Numbered from the stretch's first letter, positions 43,010 through 52,563 are shown. The stretch: DNA of 64,000 nucleotides from Gemmatimonadota bacterium (GCA_003134685.1 PLCA01000005.1:248001-312000); one strand, 5' to 3'. The notes: generated by a model from the letters alone, not told the origin. Translations and numbers: made by a program.

Positions 43010-45548
43010 CTTGAATATCCTCGCGGGAGTTGTGGTGTTGACGGAACTGCCGCGCCCACGCAGCGTGCCCACGCTCTTCGAGCCACACGGCAGGCCAATC
43101 GTCTCCGTGTAACGCGATCAACACTTCCAGATGGCGCCGAGTCTCTTCCATAGAAGACCCGGAGGGCGCGGCGAGAAAGCTGAGTGCGACTGGGCCCAAG
43201 CCCAGCTCGAACAAGCGACTGCCCGCCGACGACTTGACGTAATAGTGTCGTTTGGCGGTGGCCCCTTGGATGATCGAGATCTCACGATCGTTGAGGCCGA
43301 GATCGCGGTAGAGCGATTCTTGGGCGGGCGTTGCCGCGTCAGGATTTGGCAGGTAGATGCGCGTTGGGCACGAATCGACGACAGTGTGCCGATTGGAAAG
43401 CTGTGCGAGTTGCGACGGACTCTGAGTGGCGAGCACGACGGCGGTGTTCTGCTTGCGGAGCGTAAGGAGCCACTGATTGATCCGTGCGCCGAAGAGGGAG
43501 TGCATGAGCGCCATCCACGCTTCGTCGATCTCGATGAGCGTGGGACTTCCGTCGAGACGTTGCTCGATCCGGTGGAAGAGGTAGAGGAGAACCGGAACGG
43601 CGACTTTGTCATCCAGAGCCAGCAGATGCTTCATCTCGAAAACCTGGAATCGGCCTTCTTGCAGATCGTCGCTCGCCGCGTCCAGGAGCTGCCCGTAGTT
43701 GCCGCCCACAGCGTAAGGTCGGATTGCGGAAGAGAGCGTCGCATTCTGGAGCTGCGCGGTCAGCTCGGTGAGAGTCCGGTGTGCGGGATCATTCACCGCA
43801 ATTAGCTCGATCGCCCGCTCGAGCTTGGCCCGAATAACCGACGTTACGCTGACCCCTTGGAGCGCGAGCAGGGTCTCGAGCCACTCGACCGCCCATGCTC
43901 GCTCGCTCGGCCGATCGAGTTGAGCAAGCGGCTGGAACCGAAGCGAATCGGGACGACCCGCAGCGAGATCGTAATGCGTTGCGCCCGCCGCTTTGGCGAG
44001 AGTCCACATCGAATATCCGACATCAAACACGAAGACCTGAGCGTCGGGATAGCGCCGAAACTGGGCTGCGATCATTGCGAGCAGAACGGACTTTCCAGAT
44101 CCGGTTCTTCCCAGGACGAGCGTGTGTCCGACATCCGAGTCGTGCAGGTTGAAGCGGAACGGCGTTGCACCGTCGGTTGCCGGCCACATGAGAGGCGGGC
44201 TCTTTGGCGGAAAGAAGGAGCACGGATTGTTGGCCAATCCCGGCCAAACACTCGTCACTGGAAGGAGATCGGCGATGTTGCGTGTGGAAATGAGTGGGCG
44301 CCTGAGATTTGGATATCCGTGCCCCGGAAGGCTTCCCAGAAAGGCGTCGAGCGCATTGACCGTCTCGATGCGACCGGTGAAGCCCGCGTCGTTGAGCACC
44401 TTAAGGATCTCGCTCGCGACGTAGCTGGCGCGAACTGGATCAGGGTCCATTACGACCATGACTTGCGTGTAGAAGCAGAACCGGACGGAGCCGCTGGCGT
44501 TTTCAGATGCGGCTTCTCCCGCGTCAACCGCCATCGCTCGTGCGTCCTGGTCGAGCCAGAGGTCGTCGTCAGGCTTGGGCGCCGACGTGTTGGACTTACT
44601 CACCATCTCCTGCACCCAGGCACCCGCACCCTTCCGTTTTTTGAACCATTGGAGCTGTTGACGCCGAATGTGTTTCGCCGCTTCGTGTGTGCCGAGCGGG
44701 ATCAGGCGGTTTGACCAGCGGAAACCGAAGGGAAGGGTGTTGAGAATTTCGAGTTGCCCACCGAAGGATTGGTGTGGGTAGCCTTGGATCGCCACCGCGC
44801 GGATCGCCATTTGGCCGATCCGCGGTTCGAACCCGCCAACCAGTTCTTGGTCTGCCAGTACGACGTTGAGGTAGGAGCCGTGTGCCGGGGTTCTTACCGG
44901 ATGATCGCGTCCCGTCAGTGCGTGATGGAGGTGCGACATAAGCTGATCCGAGTCCAAACGCTCGAGCTTCAAAAATCCTGAAAGACGGTCTGCGATCGTG
45001 TTTAGTGCCACGGCAAAAGTGCCCAGCACGTTAGTCCACTCGACGCGCGACCGATCCGCACCCTGTACGAAGAAAGCGTTGAACCGCGAGATGGCGTCCG
45101 GCGCTGGCAAATGCGTGACTAGGAGGAAGTAGTCCGTTTCGTATTGGCGGCTGGCCCTAGTGTTGTAGGACGCGCGGCGCTCGTCGTCGATGATCTGTGT
45201 AGCGCCGTCGGGGAACACTGAGGCGGCGTATGAGATTGCCGGCCGCCGGATTGCGTCGACGTGGAACATCCAGTTGTCGCCGAAATTGAGAAGGGCATCG
45301 TTCAGATGGCGCGATAAAGCGTTCAGTTCGTGCGGAGTTGCCGCGCCGACATCAGGCCCTCTGTATTTCCACCCAGCGAGGAGTGATCCGTCCTTCTGGA
45401 GTATCACGCCATCGTCGACCATGAACGCCCAGTTGAGGAGGTCGGCGAGGCCGCGCGATTCGCTTCGATGCTCGCGGAGTCTCTTTAATCCGCGACCGGC
45501 GGCGCAAGCCGTGATTCCACCAAGCGTGAGAGATACCAGATCCATCAC
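42990..45548 (-). CDS. trbE: T4SS ATPase TrbE/VirB4
   Basis: 852 aa, the largest T4SS ATPase. N-terminal CagE/TrbE-type domain with LLNWAFMVDDGVILQKDGSL, Walker A VLGRTGSGKSVLLAMI, Walker B LIEIDEAWMALMHSLF, then LATQSPSQLAQLSNR. Energises pilus assembly and transfer. Overlaps trbD by 4 bp. Confidence 0.96.
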   Translation of the reverse strand: MMDLVSLTLGGITACAAGRGLKRLREHRSESRGLADLLNWAFMVDDGVILQKDGSLLAGWKYRGPDVGAATPHELNALSRHLNDALLNFGDNWMFHVDAIRRPAISYAASVFPDGATQIIDDERRASYNTRASRQYETDYFLLVTHLPAPDAISRFNAFFVQGADRSRVEWTNVLGTFAVALNTIADRLSGFLKLERLDSDQLMSHLHHALTGRDHPVRTPAHGSYLNVVLADQELVGGFEPRIGQMAIRAVAIQGYPHQSFGGQLEILNTLPFGFRWSNRLIPLGTHEAAKHIRRQQLQWFKKRKGAGAWVQEMVSKSNTSAPKPDDDLWLDQDARAMAVDAGEAASENASGSVRFCFYTQVMVVMDPDPVRASYVASEILKVLNDAGFTGRIETVNALDAFLGSLPGHGYPNLRRPLISTRNIADLLPVTSVWPGLANNPCSFFPPKSPPLMWPATDGATPFRFNLHDSDVGHTLVLGRTGSGKSVLLAMIAAQFRRYPDAQVFVFDVGYSMWTLAKAAGATHYDLAAGRPDSLRFQPLAQLDRPSERAWAVEWLETLLALQGVSVTSVIRAKLERAIELIAVNDPAHRTLTELTAQLQNATLSSAIRPYAVGGNYGQLLDAASDDLQEGRFQVFEMKHLLALDDKVAVPVLLYLFHRIEQRLDGSPTLIEIDEAWMALMHSLFGARINQWLLTLRKQNTAVVLATQSPSQLAQLSNRHTVVDSCPTRIYLPNPDAATPAQESLYRDLGLNDREISIIQGATAKRHYYVKSSAGSRLFELGLGPVALSFLAAPSGSSMEETRRHLEVLIALHGDDWPAVWLEERGHAAWARQFRQHHNSREDIQDEIQVA

Positions 45549-45886
45549 TTGACGCTCGGGATCGACGGCTTGGGGACTACTGGCGACGCCTGAATGCCGG
45601 CGTGTGCGAAGTAGAAGTCGTGGCCGGAGAGACTCCTCGCGTACAGAGCGATCATTTGCGGCTCGTCCTTCGCGATCGACACCATTAGTGAGTGCAGTGC
45701 GGTGAGGTAGAATGCCGCGAGCGCCAATGTCGCTACGTGTATGCCGACGCCGAAGACGAGGGCGAATGCGGTAGCGATTTCGAGGATGACTACGCCTGGC
45801 TCCGCACCCGCGAACAAGACGGGTCGATAGAGGGAAGCGTGAATCACGTGCAGCTCCAGGCCATTTGACTTCGGGCGCCTATCCAC
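45545..45886 (-). CDS. trbD: T4SS protein TrbD/VirB3
   Basis: 113 aa. Short protein with one or two hydrophobic segments (VVILEIATAFALVFGVGIHV, LALAAFYLTALHSLMV), the motif HVIHASLYRPVLFAGAEPG typical of VirB3/TrbD, and a soluble tail. Position between trbC and trbE is diagnostic. Confidence 0.9.
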   Translation of the reverse strand: MDRRPKSNGLELHVIHASLYRPVLFAGAEPGVVILEIATAFALVFGVGIHVATLALAAFYLTALHSLMVSIAKDEPQMIALYARSLSGHDFYFAHAGIQASPVVPKPSIPSVK

Positions 45887-45901
45887 GACTCGACCCCGCC
45901 T

Positions 45902-46240
45902 TCAGAGCGTAGCGCCGACAAACCCGAGCGTAGCCACGATATTTGCGGCGCCGATCATGATTGCGATTCCGATGATCGCCTGCCCGAACTTTTTCGCGCC
46001 TTCCTCGTGTCGCGTGAACGCCCAGAGGGCGCCCCCGACAACGAATGCCAGTGCTCCCAAGACCCGCGCGGTAGGGCCGCTCAGATTGCTGAGGAGGTTT
46101 TGGAGCGGCCCAGTCCACGGCATAACCGCTCCGCCGATTGGCGCAGCGAATGCGGTTCGCGGGACGAGAATGAGTAGACCAACAAGGGCTGCTGCCACGA
46201 AGAGTTGCACTCGTTGTTCCTTGCTCATCGGGAGTCGCAT
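45902..46240 (-). CDS. trbC: Conjugal pilin precursor TrbC/VirB2
   Basis: About 112 aa from ATG 46240. Signal helix VQLFVAAALVGLLILVPRTA ending AFAAPIGGAVMPW, then two hydrophobic helices (ARVLGALAFVVGGALWAF, FGQAIIGIAIMIGAANIVAT) separated by a charged turn, the VirB2 pattern. TraF at the other end of the operon is its likely processing peptidase. Confidence 0.92.
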   Translation of the reverse strand: MRLPMSKEQRVQLFVAAALVGLLILVPRTAFAAPIGGAVMPWTGPLQNLLSNLSGPTARVLGALAFVVGGALWAFTRHEEGAKKFGQAIIGIAIMIGAANIVATLGFVGATL

Positions 46241-46250
46241 GGCTTTACTC

Positions 46251-47240
46251 CTATTGAATGGCTTGACCGCTCGCGCGCCGTAGCAAGAACCGCCCGCGCT
46301 CATCCAGTCCTGTCACGGTCACCAGGTCAGTGATCCGCCGCCCGGTGCTTCCGCCTTCGATGACCACTATCAAGTGGACGGTCTCGGCGATGAGCTCGCG
46401 TTGCGGCGGGACATTGGCACGTTGCGCGAGTCGATCGAGCCTCGAGAGGGCACCAGCTGCGGAAGACGCGTGCACGGTGGCGACGCCTCCCGGATGTCCG
46501 GTAGCCCAGGCGTCCAGGAGCTGCAGCGCTTCGGCTCCGCGAACTTCTCCGACCACGATGCGGTTGGGACTTGTCCGAAGTGCGCTCTTTAGGAGCTGCT
46601 CGAGAGAGACGGCCGGACAAGATCTGAGCGCAAGGTGATCGATCCCGGCGCACTGGAGCTCGACGGTATCTTCCAGAATTACGATTCGCTCGCGGGGGAA
46701 GAGATCGGTGATCTCTTTGAGCAGCGCGTTGGCGAGTGTGGTCTTCCCGCTGTTGGTGCCGCCCGCGATCAGGATATTCCGGCGCTCCTGAATTGCGCGT
46801 CTCAGTTCCAAGCGCTGTGATGCCGTGAGCATTCGCTCCGTGACATAACTGTCGAGGGAATAAATCGCTGTCGGAGGCTTCCGGATGTTGAATGCGGGGG
46901 ACGGCGTCACCGGCCGAACAAATCCTTGTAGACGACTTCCGCGAAACGCGCAGGTCGGCAGCTCGGCTTCTATGCGCGGGTGATCGGGTCCGAGCGTTAT
47001 ATCGAGGCTTGACGCAACCGCATTGAGGAACATCTCACGCCGGTCGGCGTCTATTTGGACTTCACTTCGAATCCGGCCCTGAGACCTCGTATCAAAGTGA
47101 ACGTGGCCTTCTTGCGGATTGACGTAAATCTCGGTGACGTCGTCGTCGGCGAACGCTTGGACGACGACGGGCCCCAGGTACCGGGCCATCATCTCTGCGT
47201 ACGGTTCTGTGTGGCGTGTTTCGACGACGGCTTCGCTCAC
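46251..47240 (-). CDS. trbB: T4SS ATPase TrbB/VirB11
   Basis: About 329 aa from GTG 47240, which clears the upstream sigma-factor gene. Secretion hexamer ATPase: EIYVNPQEGHVHFDTRSQG in the N-terminal domain, Walker A IAGGTNSGKTTLANALL, Asp box ERIVILEDTVELQC, Walker B RIVVGEVRGAEAL and ATGHPGGVATVHASSAAGAL. First T4SS structural gene of the operon. Confidence 0.95.
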   Translation of the reverse strand: MSEAVVETRHTEPYAEMMARYLGPVVVQAFADDDVTEIYVNPQEGHVHFDTRSQGRIRSEVQIDADRREMFLNAVASSLDITLGPDHPRIEAELPTCAFRGSRLQGFVRPVTPSPAFNIRKPPTAIYSLDSYVTERMLTASQRLELRRAIQERRNILIAGGTNSGKTTLANALLKEITDLFPRERIVILEDTVELQCAGIDHLALRSCPAVSLEQLLKSALRTSPNRIVVGEVRGAEALQLLDAWATGHPGGVATVHASSAAGALSRLDRLAQRANVPPQRELIAETVHLIVVIEGGSTGRRITDLVTVTGLDERGRFLLRRASGQAIQ

Positions 47241-47277
47241 AGTGATCCTTGGACGAGTAGAAGTGCCACAGACACCT

Positions 47278-47910
47278 TTACTCCGGAATGAGCCGTGTCG
47301 TTCTGGGAGCCTTGCCCGTGGGTGAACCACGACTGATGACCGTTGCCTCGCCCAACTCTTCGCGAAGAATCACTCGTGCACGCATTAACCGGGTGCGGAC
47401 CGTGATCTGACTGATGCCCTGCTTTGCCGCTATGTCGGCCCGGTCCTCACCTCGTAGTAGCGCCGTTACGACATCTCGCAGTTCGTGCGTGAGGGTTCGA
47501 CTGCTTGCTCGCATGACGGCATCGAGCAGATCTTGCAGATCTATTTCCTGGTCGGCGGTAACGCCGGACTCGAGTTCGTCTGGCGTAATAGACGGAGCGA
47601 CTCTTCGCGCGTCGCGGGCTTGGCGTCGAAACGCCGTTCGGAGAAGGTTTTGGCCGATCGTTGCGATAAAGCCGCTGGCGCGCTTGGGGTCGATGCGTGG
47701 CAATGCTTTGACGATCCGGATGAGAGCGATTTGCGCGAGGTCGTCGGCGAGATCGTCTGGCACTCGGCGAGCGAAATATGAGAACAAGGCCGGCCTGACA
47801 GTTGAGAGTAGCCTGTCGAGAGCTCGGGTTTCATCCTGCTGGGCAGCAGTGACAAGGAGGGCTAACTGATCTCCGTTTAAATCAATGGACCCTGACGCTC
47901 GCATTTCCAA
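47278..47910 (-). CDS. ECF-type RNA polymerase sigma factor heading the transfer operon
   Basis: 210 aa. Region 2 reads PDDLADDLAQIALIRIVKAL and region 4 the HTH ADIAAKQGISQITVRTRLMR. Group 4 sigma factors usually control stress or envelope genes, sometimes with an anti-sigma partner; none is adjacent. It is co-directional with trbB, 37 bp upstream of it, so it may direct transcription of the T4SS operon. The 47911-48075 gap lacks a clear promoter match. Confidence 0.85.
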   Translation of the reverse strand: MEMRASGSIDLNGDQLALLVTAAQQDETRALDRLLSTVRPALFSYFARRVPDDLADDLAQIALIRIVKALPRIDPKRASGFIATIGQNLLRTAFRRQARDARRVAPSITPDELESGVTADQEIDLQDLLDAVMRASSRTLTHELRDVVTALLRGEDRADIAAKQGISQITVRTRLMRARVILREELGEATVISRGSPTGKAPRTTRLIPE

Positions 47911-48075
47911 CTCCCGCGATGCGGATCTGCACGCGGTGGCAGCGTATTGTCACGGTAAGTGACGAGTGCTCATCCGCATTTCAGAGTACCTCGGTCGCCT
48001 GGTCCTCAATAAAGACAAAACTCGGCGGGTGACATCTAAACTCTGCGGTTCGCGGAATGAGGGGACGCCGTGAGG

Positions 48076-49431
48076 CTATGCGTGATGCATTTCGTCTCGG
48101 CCCAGTACTGCGTCGCGGATTGCGCGCTTTATCTTGAGCGTTAGAGCGACTTGAGGCGGCGAGAGTGCCGCTCGGAGACGACGGACTTCATGGGGGGACA
48201 TCCGTTCGAGCAAGCCAACTATTCGGCGCTCCAGCTCGCCTTGGCGAGGTAGGCTTGTCAGTTCGCGGCGAATGGCGGCTTCCTTCGAGTTTGCGCGATC
48301 GAGCTCGCTACGCGCGGCCGTTATGAGCGATTGGTTATTCGCTTGCCCAGAAAGCGGCTCCAACGATTTCCCCGAGGCGATACGTGGACGGCGCTCATTC
48401 GCGGCTGCTGTGATTGTTCGCAATCGCTCTGTCGCGTCGAGGAAGTCCCGTCCCTTACTTGAGGCGCCGACGGCTGCGTTGCGTGCGAGGGATTCGTCGT
48501 CGTGCCGCTGGAGACCAAAGCGCCGAGACATAGCCACCGTTGCCAGCGAGCCGAATTCTTGGGGTCGCTCCCTAAGCGTCGCTACTGCGGTCGCGTGCCC
48601 TTGTGTTTGAGCGAGTACTATGAAGCGTCTGGCGGCTTCGACTGGATCGCGATAAACGCCGGCGAGCGTGGTCTGGAATGCGGCGTCCGCTGCACGTGCG
48701 CGGTCGGCCGTCTCGTGCAATTCTCTGTAGCCGACACGAGCTGCGTCTACTTCCAAGTGGATCTTGTATTGCTCGCGATTGAGGTCGACAACGCGGGTGT
48801 ACGAGTCGAGTTCGGCTTTGAGCTCGTCGGTCCTACTAAGCTTCCTATGAGTGGAAGTGGGCTCGGGCCTGTGTGGACCTTCCGGCTCACGATTGTTGAT
48901 CGGCTCCAAGCTTGCCTTGTCTGCGAAGCCGAATTCGAGCTGGGTACGCTCGGGCGGGCCAAGGCGCCCAGGAGTCACGCGAAGTCCGAGCGCGATCTCT
49001 TCTTCTCGGAGCACCTTCTGGATCACGGCGCGGTCCTGCCAGCGGTTCCATACGCGACCGGTCTCCGGGTGAACCCGATTGATAAGTAGATGCATGTGCG
49101 GATGGTCACGGTCTTGGTGGCAGACAATGAGCGCTTGGTGACCTGTGAGACCTAGCGCGGCGATCGTGCGATCGGCGACCCGCTCCATCGTTGCGCGATC
49201 AACTGCGTCGCCGGGATCAAAGCTGAGAGCTACGTGATATCCGGGCTGGGCTACGCGGACATTCTGTGACGCCGTCGCGCGCATGATCTTCCCCGCGAGT
49301 TCCGGCTCGTTGGTGGGAAGGTTGCGCGACGCTGACCAGGCGACGCGTTCGGGCTCATTTCCGGATCGGCCGTTGGCGAGGTAATGTGCCAGCGCACCAA
49401 AACTTTTCGCACTGCTCGACATCCCAATCAT
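48076..49431 (-). CDS. Conjugative relaxase (MobA/VirD2 type)
   Basis: 451 aa. Relaxases nick oriT and lead the strand through the T4SS. The N-terminal domain has the metal-binding triad CHQDRDHPHMHLLINRV (His105, His110, His112, His114) and a candidate nucleophile Tyr17 in AHYLANG. The C-terminal half is Arg/Glu-rich coiled coil. Resembles the PF03432 relaxase family of P-type mobilisable plasmids and ICEs. Ten bases after the MobC-like gene. Confidence 0.93.
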   Translation of the reverse strand: MIGMSSSAKSFGALAHYLANGRSGNEPERVAWSASRNLPTNEPELAGKIMRATASQNVRVAQPGYHVALSFDPGDAVDRATMERVADRTIAALGLTGHQALIVCHQDRDHPHMHLLINRVHPETGRVWNRWQDRAVIQKVLREEEIALGLRVTPGRLGPPERTQLEFGFADKASLEPINNREPEGPHRPEPTSTHRKLSRTDELKAELDSYTRVVDLNREQYKIHLEVDAARVGYRELHETADRARAADAAFQTTLAGVYRDPVEAARRFIVLAQTQGHATAVATLRERPQEFGSLATVAMSRRFGLQRHDDESLARNAAVGASSKGRDFLDATERLRTITAAANERRPRIASGKSLEPLSGQANNQSLITAARSELDRANSKEAAIRRELTSLPRQGELERRIVGLLERMSPHEVRRLRAALSPPQVALTLKIKRAIRDAVLGRDEMHHA

Positions 49432-49440
49432 GGCAACCGG

Positions 49441-49776
49441 CTACTCGATTTCTCGGATGATGTCGAGCACTTCAGACACCGCTTGCTGGAAGTCATCCGC
49501 TCGCGCGAGATGGTGGTTCTTCGCTTCGGTTGCGAGGAGTGACAGGCGGGTCGCTAACTGACCGAGTGTCCTGATTACCGCATCACTGAGCCCGACCCGA
49601 CGAGCGCGTGGCGCTGGTCCTAATGATGATTCGCGGATGTAGCAGGCAACTGGGCGCGCAGCGGACCGCGCTCGATTGATTACAAGCTCCAATTCATCGG
49701 GGGAGAAGCGGATAAGTTTTGTAGAAGTTCGCCGGCTGTTTGGCGCACCGTTGTCGGCTGGCTCCGAATAGCGCAT
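49441..49776 (-). CDS. MobC-like relaxosome accessory protein
   Basis: 111 aa. N-terminal STKLIRFSPDELELVINRAR is the ribbon-helix-helix-like part, and the C-terminal QLATRLSLLATEAKNHH is the MobC helix region. Such proteins bind oriT and assist strand separation. Immediately upstream of the relaxase. Confidence 0.8.
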   Translation of the reverse strand: MRYSEPADNGAPNSRRTSTKLIRFSPDELELVINRARSAARPVACYIRESSLGPAPRARRVGLSDAVIRTLGQLATRLSLLATEAKNHHLARADDFQQAVSEVLDIIREIE

Positions 49777-50186
49777 TCACAATGACCGAAGCTCGGGATC
49801 GAACGCTGAGGTATCTCGCTACTAGATGGGGCGCACCCCTTCCGACGAAATACTCCCGAATCGAAGTCGCCGTTCTCGCCGTGCCTGTAAGGAGGGGAGC
49901 GTAGGACCTCCGAGGCTCACTGCGTGATGACTACCACTTCTCGGGTTTAATGAAACGGCTGCGGGTGCGGCTCGCCTGACGGCAACACCACTCGCTTCAT
50001 GGGCGTGGGGTGCGCCTTCTCAACTCTCGCTCGAAACAACGGATCGGTTTCCGGCACCGCAACCGAACCCGGCCGAGCAACATGGTGTGCAACCGAGACT
50101 TGAGAGGAAGGGATAGACGTTAGATAAGGGAGATCCCCCCTCCGGTACCCCCGACCCACCAGCCGCCTAACGCTCATCGGGGTATA
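49777..50186. other. Intergenic region, probable oriT
   Basis: 410 bp between the outward ends of mobC (minus) and the protease gene (plus), the usual site of oriT. It has a 10-bp inverted repeat GGCGCACCCC (49830-49839) and GGGGTGCGCC (50007-50016); the GTGCGCC core resembles IncQ-type nic sites. GGAGG/CCTCC makes a short hairpin near 49893. No ATCCTG-type P nic box was found. A short minus-strand ORF in it has no support. Confidence 0.4.
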
Positions 50187-51029
50187 ATGTTCGCAAGGGT
50201 TAGGGACAGGTTCTCAGCCCGGATTTGCGGTGCGTTGGGAGTTAACGCCACAGAAAGCCATCTCAACGCCGCGCTCGCTATGATGAATGAGCCTACGGGC
50301 TTCGCAGCATTACCGGTTGAACAGCAGGAGAGGATCCGACAGAGCGGCAACGCAATCGTCCACCTCGCGCAGCAGCACGCCGGTGGCCTGATCATCGCGC
50401 CCCCGCCTTCTCGCGATGGCTTCTTTGCGACTGGCTCCTATTTTATCCTGGAACTCGAGGGCAGATATTGGCTCGCCACCGCAAATCACGTCGTCGAGTC
50501 GTTCGAAAGAGCTACTGCGGATGATCCAGCCGTGAAAATTCAAATCGGTGAGTTGATGCTCGGGTTAACCGGTCGCGAAGTCATTCGCGACGACATTGCC
50601 GACGTGTGCCTCGTTTCAATATCGAGCGTCGAGTATCCGGTCGCGCGCGTTCCAGCACTTTCGGCAGCCGCGGGATGGCCGCCCCCCGGACCGCGTGAAG
50701 GCGACTACGTTGCTATAAGTGGCTATCCGGCCAGCATTCGCGAACGACCTACACGGCGTCGCGTGGAATTCAACGCACTCTCCGCCATCTACCGTGTTAC
50801 TCAGGCGGGCAAGCACCATTGTTCGTGTCAATTTGAGCGAGAGGAGTGGATTAATTTCGAGGGCCCTCCACCACCGGATCCAGGGACCGATCTCGGCGGT
50901 ATGAGTGGCGGACCCGTGTTGATGATTGGAGGGCTTGGTTTCCCGGTAATCGGGGCGATCTCCCAGTTCGAATCTTCGTTTGAGATCCTGCGAATCGGTC
51001 TTTTTCAGCGCCCCGTCTTTGGTGGCTGA
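50187..51029 (+). CDS. Trypsin-like serine protease domain protein
   Basis: 280 aa; ATG 50280 or 50283 are alternative starts. The chymotrypsin-fold triad is visible: His101 in WLATANHVVES, Asp139 in DDIADVCLVSI, Ser240 in LGGMSGGPVLMIG, with a preceding ATGSYFILELEGRYW. No signal peptide, so it is probably cytoplasmic. Similar proteins occur in defence islands, sometimes as effectors, but no partner is evident. Convergent with the HEPN/Toprim-like gene. Confidence 0.7.
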   Translation: MFARVRDRFSARICGALGVNATESHLNAALAMMNEPTGFAALPVEQQERIRQSGNAIVHLAQQHAGGLIIAPPPSRDGFFATGSYFILELEGRYWLATANHVVESFERATADDPAVKIQIGELMLGLTGREVIRDDIADVCLVSISSVEYPVARVPALSAAAGWPPPGPREGDYVAISGYPASIRERPTRRRVEFNALSAIYRVTQAGKHHCSCQFEREEWINFEGPPPPDPGTDLGGMSGGPVLMIGGLGFPVIGAISQFESSFEILRIGLFQRPVFGG

Positions 51030-51123
51030 TGCTGTCGCGCGTGAGCAGCCGGGATGATGGGTAACAAGAGTGTCCAGCAACATGGGTAGGCAGCTAGAAC
51101 GAATACTGCACTAGCGCAGTGAG

Positions 51124-52443
51124 TCATACCTGTTCCATGGCCAACAGATCTTGTTCATCGGCTTCGTGGAAAGCTGACCGCAATCGGCCCAAGATTAATC
51201 GTATGCCGACCCAGTCATACGCGTCCACACGCTGACGATCCGCCTCGCAATCTCTGAGTTTCCTTGCGAAACGCTCATGCACGGCTCGTTTGTCCATGAT
51301 CTCGCCTTGGTACTGCTGGAGAGAATCGTCGAAACCTCGCCATTGCACCGGCGTAAGAATGTTCGAGTCGGTCAGGACGTCTGATCCGAGGTAAATCTCA
51401 ATACTGGCCGCGAGGCCGTTGACGTTCATCGCAACGATCCCGCTGGGTCCAATAGTTGGATAATGCTCAGCTAATGGAAGGGGCGGATACTGCAACGGAA
51501 CGATGTTTCGCGGCATTCTAACGCGCTCCAGGGTGCGTATGGCCGCTGTGCCGGCAGTATCATTGTCGAAAAGCGCTACCATTCGGTTGAGGATTCCCGA
51601 GCCAACAAATGCCTTCACCATCCCTGCCAAAGCAACCGCACCGCCGGCCACTCGGGCGCCTTCGAAATCCATAAAACTGTAGAAATCTGACAAGTGGGGA
51701 TACAGCACCTTCAGGGAGCGTTCCAGAATCCACTTGTCGATTGCTCCCTCAGTCAGCACCACAACGCGACGCGTGACGGCGAAATCTTCGGTTAGCAGGT
51801 AGTCGGCGTCGGCTACTACGTCGTCGCTCGAGTCGTAGTCTCCGCCGAGAACGAGATCCGTCAAATCATAAATGAGTTCGTCACTCGGACACACTTCGAG
51901 GGCCAAGCGGATTACGTGACGAACGTCCCCACCAGGAAACCCATACCACCCGTCGAAATGATTTCCGAGCATGTATCGTATCAGAGGAGGTAGATGCTCC
52001 AGTTTATCATCTGTGCGATAGGTCGGCCGGAGACCCAGATCGCGTATAGTTCGAAGGCCGTTCATCCAGTCGTTGGCGGTGAGCTCGGCCAAAATCTTTT
52101 CCGTATCATCCTCAAAGTCGGGTGGCAGATGCCCGGCCAATTGACCCATCGTTTCAGTGTGACGCCTACGCGCAGCGAGGACTGCAGCATCGAACACTCT
52201 CAGCGACGTTGAGAGAGTGAAACCCATTAATTCGAGCCGATCCCGAATCGCCTCTGCTGAGGCAGCGTACTGGACAATGTCGATGTCATCTCGATCGGTG
52301 ATGTCTGGATCGATGTACTTAGCCGCGTCGGGGTCGGTTGGCTGCAATCGCCTAATGCGCTTGTCCGAGTCGCGAAAAAGCATCATCAGCAGCGGATTAA
52401 CGCCGCCCTTGTCGCCACCGACGTAGAGTGGCCCGAGATGCAC
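51124..52443 (-). CDS. HEPN/Toprim-associated-domain-like protein
   Basis: 439 aa. N-terminal ~200 residues begin MHLGPLYVGGDKGGVNPLLM and resemble the HEPN/Toprim N-terminal module. A Toprim domain follows: Glu232 in VVVLTEGAIDKWILE, Asp259 in SFMDFEGARVAGG and the DxD pair Asp293/Asp295 in ALFDNDTAGTA. Toprim nucleases such as OLD and RloC-associated proteins are defence-linked. The HEPN catalytic RxxxxH was not clearly identified here. Confidence 0.7.
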   Translation of the reverse strand: MHLGPLYVGGDKGGVNPLLMMLFRDSDKRIRRLQPTDPDAAKYIDPDITDRDDIDIVQYAASAEAIRDRLELMGFTLSTSLRVFDAAVLAARRRHTETMGQLAGHLPPDFEDDTEKILAELTANDWMNGLRTIRDLGLRPTYRTDDKLEHLPPLIRYMLGNHFDGWYGFPGGDVRHVIRLALEVCPSDELIYDLTDLVLGGDYDSSDDVVADADYLLTEDFAVTRRVVVLTEGAIDKWILERSLKVLYPHLSDFYSFMDFEGARVAGGAVALAGMVKAFVGSGILNRMVALFDNDTAGTAAIRTLERVRMPRNIVPLQYPPLPLAEHYPTIGPSGIVAMNVNGLAASIEIYLGSDVLTDSNILTPVQWRGFDDSLQQYQGEIMDKRAVHERFARKLRDCEADRQRVDAYDWVGIRLILGRLRSAFHEADEQDLLAMEQV

Positions 52444-52463
52444 TTCGGAGTAGCTTCCGATTG

Positions 52464-52518
52464 GGCTAACCTTCCGAGAAAATTGCTTCTGTCACGGGAT
52501 TTCTCGGGAAAGTTAATC
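52464..52518. repeat. Imperfect inverted repeat upstream of the restriction-modification operon
   Basis: GGCTAACCTTCCGAGAAA and TTTCTCGGGAAAGTTAATCC form a long imperfect hairpin; the 8-bp core CCGAGAAA (52474-52481)/TTTCTCGG (52500-52507) is perfect. It lies in the 324-bp gap 52444-52767 that also carries repeat copy B. Confidence 0.5.
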
Positions 52519-52563
52519 CCTGCGTTGAGGATTCCTGCACGAAGGTTAAGGTCGCGACGTCAA

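Noticed and set aside
49947-50177. 76-aa minus-strand ORF in the mobC/protease gap
   Set aside because: No domain, no ribosome binding site, low-complexity Pro/Arg composition and it covers the likely oriT.
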